From assembly GCA_032718475.1 (NCBI GenBank), contig JAUCBJ010003201.1, positions 54,976-118,975 of the forward strand: a stretch of DNA of 64,000 bases, given 5' to 3'. Origin of the DNA: Nemertoderma westbladi (taxonomy: Eukaryota > Xenacoelomorpha > Nemertodermatida > Nemertodermatidae). Each line of letters opens with the position of its first letter. The stretch's first letter is position 1. Positions 38,037 to 49,347 of this stretch are shown here, piece by piece. Under the pieces are notes generated by a model, which ran no database searches, was not told where the DNA came from, and saw only the letters and a program-made list of their open reading frames with translations. The position numbers were made by a program, and so were the translations under genes.

Positions 38037-39075
38037 ACAAGTCCTAAAAGGTGCCACCCTGCTCCATAGCGCGGGAAATTCAAATGATTGAAAGACATGT
38101 AATTTGTACTGGAAAGGGTGGCTGGCAGATCAGATCTGTTACCTATATTTTGGCGGTAAATTCAAATCTATTTTAACATTGAATACATGAATAGAGTAAG
38201 ACTAAATGTAATTCATTGAATCAGAATAAATTATTTCTTTTCGGTTTAACTCACTCATCCGTTATTGTTGTTGTTTTATCTATTCTGGGACTTCGAGCAG
38301 CACGTGAACAACTAAACCAGCACGTTAATTAGTTTGGGGCTTCGAGCAGCACGTGTACAACTAAGCTCACTAGTTAACTTGTGTGGGACTTCCAGTAGCA
38401 CGTGAACAGCTAAGCTGACTGGTTAACTAGTCTGGGACTTCGAGCAAAATTGCAAATTGAGGAGGGGGGGGGGGGGTCGGGGGATTTGGCTTAACTTCTA
38501 TTAGTAAAATGTAAAGAACATTTATTATTTGCTTGTATCAGTTATAATTACATCAGAACATTATAATTATAACAATATAGCAGGGAACTGATAGTAAAAT
38601 ATATCACAGGTAGGCCTACTGTAATAATTTAGGTGAATAATGCCTCTGCCTGTACTGCTATATCTGTCCTTGACATGTCCCAGACTAGTTAACCAGTCAG
38701 CTTAGTTGTCCACGTGCTGCTCGAAGCCCCAGACTAGTTAACCAGTCAGCTTAGTTGTTCACGTGCTGCGTGAAGCCCCAGACTAGTTAACGTGCTGGTT
38801 TAGTTGTTCACGTGCTGCTCGAAGTCCCAGAATAGATAAATCAACAACATTAACGGATGAGTGAGTTAAACCGATAAGAAATCATTTATTCAGATTCAAT
38901 GAATTACATTTAGTCTTACTCTATTCATGTATTCAATGTTAAAACAGATTTGAATTTACCGCCAATATATAGGTGGCAGATCTAATCTTCCACCATTTCC
39001 AGTACAAATAACATGTCTTAAAATCATTTGAATTTCCCGCGCTATGGAGCAGGGTGGCACCTTTTAGGGACTTGT
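38037..39075. mobile_element. Foldback-type transposon, 1039 bp, 9-bp target duplication
   Basis: Begins ACAAGTCCTAAAAGGTGCCA and ends in its inverse, with one indel in the first 54 nt. Arms 38037-38438 and 38677-39075 (about 400 bp each) pair along their length. The inner part of each arm is made of three or four ~50-bp tandem units (GGGACTTCGAGCAGCACGTG type). The 238-bp centre has a poly-G tract (38464-38476) and no coding region. CATTAGGTC flanks both ends (38028-38036 and 39076-39084), an exact 9-bp direct repeat as expected for a target-site duplication. Nine bp fits foldback or Mutator-like transposition. The transposase must come from elsewhere. Confidence 0.88.
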
Positions 39076-39084
39076 CATTAGGTC

Positions 39085-39642
39085 TGTAGGTAGCGGCAGC
39101 TCCGCACTCTTTAAATCATATCGCTTTTAAGTGGGCCTACCTGTCATGCCTGTCTTCAGTCTGCATGTGTGTTGTGCACTTCTTCTCCGCTTCTTCCGCA
39201 ATGCTTAGTCTTTAAAATCACATACCAGCATACGGATTATTCTCCATAGGAATCCATTACATACGCGTATGTATGTGCATACGGATACGGCTAATGCATA
39301 CGGATACTGCTGTCAGGCTGTAGGCTACTGGGATACGGAAAGTTATACCCTATTTTTATTTTCTGCCTCATTCTTCATAATTATAGGTGTTTCTACCGGC
39401 AACCGGTAGATGTTCTCGCCCTTAAAACTAGGTGTTTGTTTCTAGGTGTTTCCAGCTAATCTAATACGTACCTTAACACTACTACCGGTATCTAATTCAG
39501 CTGCCATTTATACTGACAATGCCAGAATGCTGTAATACTGGTGCTGGTATCTGGAACCATAGTACAGTAGTAGGCGCCTACCTGTAGCGCTGTAAGCCTA
39601 CCACCTACCATAGAACTGTAAAACCTACAGTAACTACCAGGG
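39085..39642. other. 5' flank of NAPE-PLD gene
   Basis: Non-coding, with recurring GCATACGGAT words at 39230-39310. TAA at 39631-39633 is in frame with the NAPE-PLD start. Confidence 0.5.
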
Positions 39643-40719
39643 ATGGACCAACACGGTGACATGGACAACATTCCAGAACTTGAGGAAGAGGATGAGTTAA
39701 GTAATGAAAACCTATCCAAACCGATATATCTTAATGGGAGGTACAACAATCCGTGGAAGGAGTGGAAGCCAAAATTCTATAATCTATGCGACTTAATGAG
39801 GTGGAAGTTCTGGGACCATGGTGAAGGTCCTGGGTTACCTAGCAACACGCAACAACTGGATATCCACCTACCACTATTTACTCCAAATCTTGATGTGCTG
39901 GCTTCTCTGCCTAATACAGGTATTAGGGTCACATGGTTGGGACACGCTACTCTACTCATACAAACAGAGGCCTTCTCCTTACTAACTGACCCTAATTTCA
40001 GCGACTGTGCAACTCCAAGATGGCTCCCAATCCCTGGACATAAGCGCTATAGACCTGCACCTTTGAAAATCGAACAGTTACCCAACATTGATGCTGTGCT
40101 CATCAGTCATTCTCATTATGACCATTTAGATCTTCCCTCCGTTGAGAAGATTAACAAACGCTTTGGCGATACTGTCGTTTGGTTTGTCCCTGAGGGTCTA
40201 GCCCCGCGGATGCTCAACTCGAGTTGCATCAATGTTACTCAACTCTCGTGGTGGCAAGAAGTTAGTTTTAAAGGTTCGCGGTTTTGCTGTACTCCTGCTC
40301 AGCATTGGGGACAGAGAACTGCTTTCGACTATAACAAGGCGTTATGGTGCGGTTGGGCTGTATTGGGTCCTAATAATGGGCGTTTCTACTTCGCCGGGGA
40401 TACCGGCTATTGTCCTGTGTTTAAACAGATAGGCGCCAAGTATGGCCCGTTCGATCTCGCTGCACTGCCCATAGGGGCGTGCGAGCCGCGATGGTTCATG
40501 TCTGCCCAACATATTAGCCCTGTAGAAGCAGTTAAAATACACAAGGAGGTGGGAGCTAGGCATTCCGTAGGTATACATTGGGGTACCTTCCCGTTAGGTG
40601 GGGAATTCTATCTCGCACCGTCGATACAACTGCGCCAGTTAACTAGAGAAGCCGGTTTCCGAGACAACGAATTCTTTGTATTAAGTCATGGAGAATCACG
40701 TTCTATAGTTCCAGATTAG
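39643..40719 (+). CDS. NAPEPLD: N-acyl-phosphatidylethanolamine-hydrolysing phospholipase D
   Basis: This 358-residue zinc metallo-beta-lactamase-fold enzyme of the NAPE-PLD family hydrolyses membrane N-acylphosphatidylethanolamines to N-acylethanolamines (anandamide-type lipids) and phosphatidic acid, usually at internal membranes. Signature metal ligands are present: SHSHYDHLD (H156, H158, D160, H161), H221 in CTPAQHW, D253 in FAGDTGYC and H312 in IHWGTF. The spacing matches the mammalian enzyme (393 residues), which has a longer N terminus. WLGHATLLIQ at about 98-107 and LTDPNFSDCATPRW at about 114-127 are also family-typical. ATG is the first in-frame start after TAA 39631-39633, with a good context (CAGGGATGG). 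The stop is TAG at 40717-40719. The whole coding region is one exon, either native or a retrocopy. The intact catalytic set argues it is functional. Confidence 0.96.
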   Translation: MDQHGDMDNIPELEEEDELSNENLSKPIYLNGRYNNPWKEWKPKFYNLCDLMRWKFWDHGEGPGLPSNTQQLDIHLPLFTPNLDVLASLPNTGIRVTWLGHATLLIQTEAFSLLTDPNFSDCATPRWLPIPGHKRYRPAPLKIEQLPNIDAVLISHSHYDHLDLPSVEKINKRFGDTVVWFVPEGLAPRMLNSSCINVTQLSWWQEVSFKGSRFCCTPAQHWGQRTAFDYNKALWCGWAVLGPNNGRFYFAGDTGYCPVFKQIGAKYGPFDLAALPIGACEPRWFMSAQHISPVEAVKIHKEVGARHSVGIHWGTFPLGGEFYLAPSIQLRQLTREAGFRDNEFFVLSHGESRSIVPD

Positions 40720-40814
40720 CAGAGTACAACTTGTTTTTGCCCGTGCGAAACCACAAATTTATAACAGCCTAGTATACTATCATCTCAGAAATATTAGACA
40801 GATACGGGGTCATC

Positions 40815-41300
40815 TATCAGAAGAAAATACCGCGAAACTGGTCAATGCGCTTGTTGTTTCAAGACTTGACATGAATAATTGTTTGTTGTATGGTCTCCCA
40901 CAGACTCTCCTTAGCCGCCTCCAAAGTCCACAAAATTCTTGAGCTCGGCTGATAAAGAGGCAAGGACAGGTCGCACATAACTCCTGTGCTACGGGAATTG
41001 CACTGGCTTCCAATCTCATTCAGGTCAGGATAGACTATAAAATCGCGCTTTTAACGTGGAAAGCTTTAAACATATACTCGATATGTTAGAGCCCAACTAC
41101 AACTGTACGAGAACAGAGTATCTTTGGACCCTGAAGGTCCCTGCCTTCAAACTATCCAGCTTTGGACCAGATCTTTCAGTTACGCCGCGCCAGTGGTTTT
41201 TAATAGCCTCCCACTTAACCTAAGAACTGCTACTCACATAAAACATTTTAAAGTCGGATTAAAAACAGAACTCTACAATAGAGCGTTTAATATCTAAATG
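40815..41300 (+). pseudogene. Decayed 3' end of a CR1-like LINE (reverse transcriptase C-terminal region)
   Basis: Conceptual + translation gives KLVNALVVSRLDMNNCLLYG and LPQTLLSRLQSPQNS. After a stop come ARLIKRQ and, in other frames, remnants resembling the usual HWLPV..RI.YKI.LLTWKAL and FNSLPLNLR stretches. This is the order typical of the C-terminal tail of CR1/L2/Jockey-type reverse transcriptases. It has several frameshifts and a stop at the normally conserved AARL site. It is inert and lies about 100 nt past the NAPE-PLD stop. Confidence 0.7.
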
Positions 41301-42903
41301 GGTCATGAGTGCCTTCCCATCAATGCAAATGTATCACATACATCAAATACCAAAGCGAAACTGAATTATTTGCCCTTAAATTCCGTTAGATTCCCTTATA
41401 TGTATTATTTATGTTACAATGTGAGAGGTATATGTTAATATTTTCTGATAATTTTTTTTAATATTTGGTCTTGGTGCATTTAATGATAATAATTATTATT
41501 TAAGTAACAATTAAAATTTTATTCAACAGGCACCTTTTTAAGTTTCATCATAAGTTTCTTTAACAGCGGACCTACCGCAGTACCGGCCTCTACTATGTGG
41601 GGCGAGTGACGGAAGTAAGCGAGCTAAGCAAACGGGTACCACTAACTCAATCGGTGTGTCTGTTGCTCTGTCGTTTTGTTGTTCTGTTGTGTTCAGTTTT
41701 AAACGTTAATTAATGAAATCAATCCAAACTTGGTACACATGTTGTTTGGCAAAAGTTTAGAAATTTTCCAAGTTGAATTTGTGTGTGGCCTTCGAGAAGC
41801 TAAGATAATAGCAGTTAATTAATTCAATTAAAATTAATTAAGTTGGTTGGGGTAAAAACAGCATTTTCAAGCCTGTCTTGGAAATTAATTATTTTACAGT
41901 ATAAGATATAAATAATTATACTTAAAAGTTTTACAGCTGTAATCCCCACACCCCATTCCATTATAGTTTTTATTTAGTTGAAGTGATTTGCTTTAAGAAA
42001 TGTATTTTTAATTGATCTAAACGTAATTATGTCATCAAAATACCCTCGTCACTCTATACCTCCCTCATTCCTTAGCATACTAGCTATTGCCTATTAGTTG
42101 GAACCAGTCCAATCATCTCATCACTATTTGGCAACGGGTAATTACATCTATAGGACATAGGCAAGGCAGGCAATACTAGTGTAAAGTGACTAATAAGCCA
42201 GCTTGCTTATTATTTATCTCGCAAAATGATTGCCTGGGAGAATTTAATCGTGATTCTTTAGAATATTTAGCTAAATAATTTCGTTGAGGCGTTGACATGA
42301 TAAATTAATATTTACGTATCAATACTATCGGCATAAGGTAAGTTTTAATAATTTGTACAAATTGGGTTGCCTCCACACCTAAAAATATATTACTTTTAAA
42401 ACACAAATTTCCTGTTAATACCTCTGCCTTTCATTAATCCTCTGTGCTCCTTTGGGTTGGGGTGGTGCAGATTAAGAGGGCGGTTGAAGCGAGGGAGGGA
42501 ACTTTCCTCTCTTCTTTGATTTATTCTTATTATAAATTTCTTATTTATTTATTTCAATTTCTTAAGTACGGGATAGAATTGCTCAATTTTAATCAGAATC
42601 TGGTGACTGAGCCTCGTCCTGCGCGAAGGACCTACGAACGTGTTAGAGTGAAACAGGAAGGAAGTACTAATGAATATATTGGATAGTTACAGATGTTGAG
42701 CAAAACGGTAACAACCAAGAGAGATTAGCCTTTGGGTTGGATACGGTGTTTATACCATTATACACCAATAACTTTACCTTACTTTCATAACAGTTTCCCG
42801 CCTTTAGCAAAATCTTAATTGTTGTTCATCTTAAGGCATGTTTTTAAAATTACTAAATACTTAAATTAAATAACTTAAAACTTAAATAGTTTTTAAATTT
42901 TTT
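41301..42903. other. Non-coding interval
   Basis: AT-rich, with a probable old repeat near 41690-41780 (TCCAAACTTGGTACACATGT). The 80-codon frame at 42444-42686 shows no recognisable domain. Confidence 0.4.
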
Positions 42904-44457
42904 TTACCCGTCTCCACCCGGAAAGAAAGCCGCCTGTCCCCAACCGGAAATAAGGTCACCCGTCCCCAACCGGAAATAAGGCCGCCCTTCCCCAACCGGA
43001 AATAAGGCCGTCCGTCCCCACCTGGAAATAAAGCCGCCCGTCCCCACCCGGAAATAAAGCCGCCTGCCCCAACCCGGAAATAAGGCCGCCCGTCCCCACC
43101 CGGAAAGAAAGCCGCCTGTCCCCAACCGGAAATAAAGCCGCCCGTGCCCAACCGGAAATAAAGCCGCCCGTCCCCAACCGGAAATAAAGCCGCCCATCCT
43201 CACCCGGAAAAAAAGCCGCCCATCCCAACCGGAAATAAAGCCGCCCATCCCCAACCGGAAATAAAGCCGCCCATCCCCAACTGGAAATAAAGCCGCCTGT
43301 CTGCAACTGGAAGTAAAGCCGCCCGACCCCAACCGGAAATAAAGTCGCCCGTCCCCAACCGGAAATAAAGCCACCCGTCCCCAACCGGAAATAAAGTCGC
43401 CCGTCCCCAACCGGAAATAAAGCCGCCCATCCCCAACCGGAAATAAAGCCGCCCATCCCCAACCGGAAATAAAGTCGCCCATCCCCACCCGAAATAAAGC
43501 CGCCCGTCCCCAACCGGAAATAAAGCCGCCCGTCCCCAACCGGAAATAAAGCCGCCCGTCCCCAACCAGAAATAAAGTCGCCCGTCCCCAACCGGAAATA
43601 AAGCCGCCCATCCCCAACCAGAAATAAAGTCGCCCGTCCCCAACTGGAAATAAAGTCGCCTGCCCCCACCCGAAATAAAGCAGCCCGTCCCCAACCGGAA
43701 ATAAAGCCGCCCGTCCCCAACCGGAAATAAAGCCGCCCGTCCCCAACCGGAAATAAAGTCGCCCGTCCCCAACCGGAAATAAAGCCGCCCATCCCCAATT
43801 GGAAATAAAGCCGCCCGTGCCCTACCGGAAGTAAAGCCGCCCATCCCCAACCGGAAATAAAGTCGCCCGTCCCCACCCGAAATAAAGCCGCCCGTCCCCA
43901 ATTGGAAATAAAGCCGCCCGTGCCCTACCGGAAGTAAAGCCGCCCATCCCCAACCGGAAATAAAGTCGCCTGTCCCCAACCAGAAATAAAGCCGCCCGTC
44001 CCCAATTGGAAATAAAGCCGCCCGTGCCCTACCGGAAGTAAAGCCGCCCATCCCCAACCGGAAATAAAGTCACCCGTCCCCAACCGGAAATAAAGCCGCC
44101 CATCCCCAATTGGAAATAAAGCCGCCCATGCCCTACCGGAAGTAAAGCCGCCCATCCCCAACCGGAAATAAAGTCGCCCGTCCCCAACCAGAAATAAAGC
44201 CGCCCGTCCCCAATTGGAAATAAAGCCGCCCGTGCCCTACCGGAAGTAAAGCCGCCCATCCCCAACCGGAAATAAAGTCGCCCGTCCCCAACCGGATATA
44301 AAGCCGCCCGTCCCCAATTGGAAATAAAGCCGCCCGTGCCATACCGGAAGCAAAGCCGCCCATCCCCAACCGGAAATAAAGTCGCCCGTCCCCAACCGGA
44401 AATAAAGCCGCCCGACTCCAACCGGAAATAAAGCCGCCCGTCCCCAACCGGAAATAA
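42904..44457. repeat. 26-bp minisatellite array (about 60 copies)
   Basis: Units of GCCGCCCGTCCCCAACCGG plus AAATAAA. All three - frames are open, giving overlapping frames up to 306 codons with a 26-residue period (78 bp). These are repeat artefacts. On + each unit carries AATAAA. A subset has ACCGGAAGTAAAG instead of ACCGGAAATAAAG (about 43827, 43928, 44032, 44136 and 44239), recurring about every 101-104 bp in the right half, which shows a four-unit higher-order repeat. Confidence 0.95.
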
Positions 44458-44825
44458 TTTATCTGCGACAGAATTTTTTTCTCACTAGAAAACTTTCTGC
44501 TTCGATCCGATATCGCTTGGTGGATACCTCAATACCACCATTAACGATTGAGACTTCCAATTTTCAAGAATATGGACATAAAGTACGAATTTTTATTCCT
44601 ATACGTGACAAAAATGTATTCTCAATTGTTGTGTTTCGGAGTGTTTCTCTCAATAACAAGATATTTTTGGGGCACTTTCTGGTTACATATGCAGAAAATC
44701 TCAAATATCACGTACAGGACATTATTGTCAATATGGTTGGCATTGACCCATGTGTATTTGGTCGTTTTCCTCTACTTCAACTGTCAGGTTGTATTTCTAT
44801 CCCATCTATATTATATTGGTCGAGG
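44458..44825. other. Spacer between two minisatellites
   Basis: Unique DNA. Two overlapping + frames of about 100 codons (44517-44828 and 44548-44856) run into the next array and show no recognisable domain. Confidence 0.4.
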
Positions 44826-45666
44826 TAATTCCCAGCACAATAGTCCACCACAATAGTAAATGAGAATGGTGCAAGTCTTACATTCCCAGCACAATAGTCC
44901 ACCACAATAGTAAAGGAAAATGGTGCAAGTCTTACATTCCCAGCACAATAGTCCACCACAATAGTAAAGGAAAATGGTGCAAGTCTTACATTCCCAGCAC
45001 AATAGTCCACCACAATAGTAAAGGAAAATGGTGCAACTCTTACATTCCCAGCACAATAGTCCACCACAATAGTAAATGAGAATGGTGCAAGTCTTACATT
45101 CCCAGCACAATAGTCCACCACAATAGTAAATGAGAATGGTGCAAGTCTTACCACCACAATAGTAAAGGAGAATGGTGCAAGTCTTACCACCACAATAGTA
45201 AAGGAAAATGGTGCAAGTCATACATTCCCAGCACAATAGTCCACCACAATAGTAAAGGAGAATGGTGCAAGTCTTACATTCCCAGCACAATAGTCCACCA
45301 CAATAGTAAATGAGAATGGTGCAAGTCTTACATTCCCAGCACAATAGTCCACCACAATAGTAAATGAGAATGGTGCAAGTCTTACCACCACAATAGTAAA
45401 GGAGAATGGTGCAAGTCTTACCACCACAATAGTAAAGGAGCATGGTGCAAGTCTTACCACCACAATAGTAAAGGAGAATGGTGCAAGTCTTACCACCACA
45501 ATAGTAAAGGAGAATGGTGCAAGTCTTACCACCACAATAGTAAAGGAGAATGGTGCAAGTCTTACCACCACAATAGTAAAGGAGAATGGTGCAAGTCTTA
45601 CCACCACAATAGTGAAGGAGAATGGTGCAAGTCTTACATTCCCAGCACAATAGTCCACCACAATAG
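44826..45666. repeat. 36/54-bp minisatellite array, left block
   Basis: A 36-bp unit (CCACCACAATAGTAAAGGAG followed by AATGGTGCAAGTCTTA) alternates with a 54-bp form that has an extra 18 bp (CATTCCCAGCACAATAGT). Both lengths are multiples of 18, so - frames stay open (44811-45650 and others). These are not genes. On - every unit has GTAAGACTTGC. The array breaks inside a unit at ACAATAG (45660-45666), where the LINE begins. Confidence 0.95.
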
Positions 45667-48600
45667 GAAATAGTAAAAGTAATAGACCCTCTTACTAGGA
45701 CAAATCTGGTCCTGTAACTAGGACCCCCTTCGTTCTGGGATAAGGACGCCCTTGGTCCTGGATTAAGGACCCATATACTTGGCTGCAGGGGTATATGGCC
45801 TGGCCAGGCAGATGGTGATCTACCAATGGCTGGTCAGGAGTAGAGTATTCTCATGTCCACTCTGAGTGCACTTCACTGCGACCTGCACCTGGCATGCAGC
45901 AGGGGTACAGGGCATGACCCAGCAGATGAGCTGCACAGCCAATGGTGGGTCATGTGCGCGAGAGTAGATATGGGTGACGGGCCTCATATCTGACTCCACT
46001 GCGACACCCACCCTGTGGAATGGCAAACCAGGGTGTGGTATTTGCCCCGAGAGCTGAATCGGCAAAAAAGCACCCCCCAACCCCCACTATGGATTCCATT
46101 AGTAATGCGGAGGTCCAGCCACTAGAGGCCAGTGGAATGACTGGACACAATCGGCCTCACAGGCGTCAGTTATCTCCTGACTGGCTGCCTCTCTCACCCC
46201 CTACTGGAGAGAGAGCGGCAAACAATTCTTTGAGTCCCTTTCCTGATGACCTTTCTCGCCCAAACCATGGGTCACCAGGGAGGCCAGATTGTGAGGGGGA
46301 GAGGGATTCTGGAGTTGGAGACTACTCTCATGTTCCACCCCGACCAACAAAGCCATTGGTGAATCTGAGGCAAGTCACTAGACTAGCCTCAGTAAACACC
46401 CTAACACTCGGGTCCCCAATGCGACAAGGTGAGCTGACTGCCTTGGCAGATAAGCTTTCTCTTAGTGCAGTGGGTGTTCAAGAGCACCGAATGCAGACTG
46501 GACATACTGATGAGGTTCTGATTAAGAACATGGGGGGCGGTTGGCGACTCGCCCTCGCTTCAGCAGATGATAGTGGCAATGGTGGAATTGGTCTATTGAT
46601 GAATCCAACTGCACATGCAGCATTGGACAAAATAGACCAAATCTCTAACCGCATCATCCGTTGCCACTTCTCATGTTCTGGAAGACTGGCTAAGAAGTTT
46701 CCTAAGGTGGTTCTGATTGTGTGCTACTCTCCAACTAGTGTTGCCCCTGTAGATGAGGTGGAAAATTTCTACCAGAATCTACAAGCAGCTACTGATGGAG
46801 TGGATCAGCATGCATTCTTAACATTCCTGGGAGACTTTAATGCAAGTCTGCATCAATCACCTACATCGCCCTGGGTCTATAGCAATAGTGTTAACCGAAA
46901 TTCCGTCCATCTTCAGGATTTTATCTCTGGAAATGGATTGTTTTCGGCTGAAACCCAGTTCAAGAAGCGAACTGGAAAGCTATGGACTCATAGTGGACCC
47001 AGTGGTCACAAGTCCCAGATAGACCATATCCCGTTTCGTAGGAAATACAGGAGCTCTATACAAGACTGTAATGCATTTACACTACGACCCTTCTCCAGTG
47101 ATCACCGCCTTATTGTGGCCAATGTAAGACTTAGTCTGCGTGCTAGCAGAACAACGAAATCGGTCTTGCCGCAGCATGACTGGTCCTCTCTGTTGCAACA
47201 GCCAAGTTTGAGATCCAGCTTCACACTACAGCTGAGCAACAGGTTTGAGGTTCTTGCCTCTGAGGCGGCAGATCACTGTGAGGGCTATACTGCCTTCACA
47301 GAAGCAGTTAAGTTAGCAGCTGCAGAAACAGTTCCTGTATACCCTCGAAACAGGAAAAGGGCCCCCTGGACTGACAACAACATCCAGAAGTGCCGAAATG
47401 ACCTATATAAGGCGCAGAAAGAGTCCTGACTCAAACAGACTACAGCGGCCAAGAATGCAGTTAAGGCTGCATCTAGGTCCCTGAACAGGCAGTACTCTGT
47501 TAATTTACAGGAGCTAATAAACCAACAGGTTGATGCCATCAATGATGCTGACGACAGCAGGCAATCATCCCAGGCATGGAGATCGATCAACTTGCTTGCT
47601 TGTCGAAAAAGCCAACCAACCACCAAGGTCAAGGCTGAATCACCAGCCGATCGCCTCAATGGTTGGAAGGCCCACTTTGAAAAGCTCCTCAATAATGACA
47701 GGGTATTGCCTGATAACTTTATAGAAGTAAAAGTGTCTGAGTCTGTACTCCCAGATATTCCCATTGGTGATATCTCATTTGCAGAAGTGAAGGCTGCTGC
47801 AAAGAGCATTAGGACCAATCGTGCCAGTGGAGTAGATGGTGTTCCCCCTGAGGTCTTTAAAATACCTGAGTGTTTAAAGCTCATCTATCCCATCATAGTA
47901 GACATGTACCGTACAACAAGAGTCCCACAAGAAATGAAAACAAATAAGTTGGTGCCAGTTCCCAAGAAGGGCAACCTAACACTCTATGGTTCTTTTCGGG
48001 GAATCTCATTGATCTCGATTGCTGCAAAGCTATACAATAGAATTCTATTAAATCGCATCAGGGATCCCATTGAGAGACTGCTCCGTGGAAATCAGAATGG
48101 GTTCCGTAAAGGTCGTGGGACCATGGAGCCCATTTTGGCACTTACAAGGATAATTGAAGAGTTATCAAAAAAGAAAGACAGGCATCTGGCTGTTATCTTT
48201 GTTGACTTCTTCAAGGCCTTTGATTCAGTCTCTCGTTCACGTATGTTCAGCATACTTTCATTATATGGGATTCCTGATGAAATTATTGCAGCAATCAGAT
48301 CAGTATACGATGGTTCGACAACATTTGTGTCTACTGTTGACGGTGACACAGAACCATTTTAAGTGATATGGGGCGTCCTCCAGGGAGACACACTTGCACC
48401 ATTCTTGTTCATAATTGTTGTTGACTATGTTCTACGCATGTCCTTAGATCATCACAATGATGATGGGGTGATGATAACTCCACCTACTGGCTCCAGAAGT
48501 CGCGGAAATCCTGCCAAGTACCTAACTGATCTAGACTTTGCTGATGACTTAGGAGTACTCTCAGAATCACTAGAGGGAGCCCAACGGCTCCTCAGCTCAT

Positions 48601-49347
48601 TAGAACATGCTGCTTCTAGTGTTGGTCTTTTTTATTAACTCCAGAAAGACCAAAATTTTGACAGTTAACTTTGAAAGCCCTCAGCAAGTCTCTGATCGGA
48701 TGAGCATAAGCTCAAAGGATGGTATGCTTGAGCATGTGGATGACTTCTGTTACCTGGGATCATGGATCCGGAAGTCAGGTGAGGACCTTCGTAAGGGAAA
48801 GGCATGGGCAGCCTTGAATAGGCTTTCCAGGATTTGGAAGTCACCGAGAATTAATCGGAAACTTAAGGTCCGGTTATTTAGAGCACAGCAGTAGTTCCAG
48901 TACTCCTCTATGGGAGTCCATGCTGGGCTCTAACTGCTGAGGACACCAAATTTCTGGACGGCACATTCACAAGAATGTTACGCCGGGTTTATTGTGTCAA
49001 GTTCAATGCACACATCTCCAACCAGACACTATATAACATTGGAGGTGTCTCATTGGTTCCCCCAAGCTTGACACTAGAACAAAATCGCCTCCGCTTTGCA
49101 GGACATTGCTTTCGCCGTGAGGACCAGCCAGTGCATAATCTTGTACTTTGGTAGCCTCATGGAGTGAATAAGCATGGTGGACAGCCCATAACTTTCTTGA
49201 GACGCATCTTAAAGGACACTGGCCTTGAAGATGCGGATGATCTAGCAAATGTCATGGGTGATAGCGAGTTGTGGCGGTGCAATTTTGTCGATAAGCCGGC
49301 ACAGCATTCTTAAAAATGCAGCTGCAATGCAGCATGCCGATCCTAGT
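45667..49347 (+). mobile_element. APE-type non-LTR retrotransposon (LINE), 3.7 kb, inserted in minisatellite
   Basis: The element lies between two blocks of the same 36/54-bp minisatellite. The left block ends CCACCACAATAG and the right block resumes ACAATAGTAAAGGAG, so ACAATAG (45660-45666 and 49348-49354) is a 7-bp target-site duplication within one repeat unit. The 5' region (45667-46019) is non-coding and GC-richer than its surroundings. The 3' end has no poly-A tail. One long coding region encodes endonuclease, reverse transcriptase and C-terminal domains. I cannot assign the clade confidently (RTE/Jockey-superfamily-like). The boundary may be off by about 20 bp because the left junction sequence is itself repeat-like. 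Confidence 0.85.
46020..49312 (+). pseudogene. LINE polyprotein (endonuclease + reverse transcriptase), disabled
   Basis: The coding region would specify about 1,100 residues for target-primed retrotransposition. The N-terminal part has exonuclease-endonuclease-phosphatase motifs: QEHRM (catalytic Glu), FLGDFNASL and SDHRLI near 47098-47109. The reverse transcriptase has FRGISLISIAAKLYNRILL, VDFFKAFDSV, GVLQGDTLAPFLF and LDFADD. The C-terminal end has LRFAGHCFRREDQP. Lesions: in-frame TGA at 47427-47429, TAA at 48360-48362, a +1 shift at the T-run near 48629-48634, TAG near 48892 with a further shift, and TAG near 49152. 46020-48638 is otherwise one frame. Few lesions over 3.3 kb suggest a fairly young but dead copy. 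Confidence 0.9.

Noticed and set aside
42882-44447. Gly/Phe-rich frames up to 306 codons (-)
   Set aside because: Three overlapping frames of the 26-bp minisatellite are equally open, so openness carries no coding signal.
44777-45661. Cys/Thr-rich 279-codon frame (-)
   Set aside because: Repeat translation of 36/54-bp units. The same frame recurs in the right block beyond the LINE.
45820-48349. - strand frames across the LINE (45820-46080, 47285-47884, 48092-48349)
   Set aside because: Antisense of the endonuclease/RT coding region, no independent similarity.
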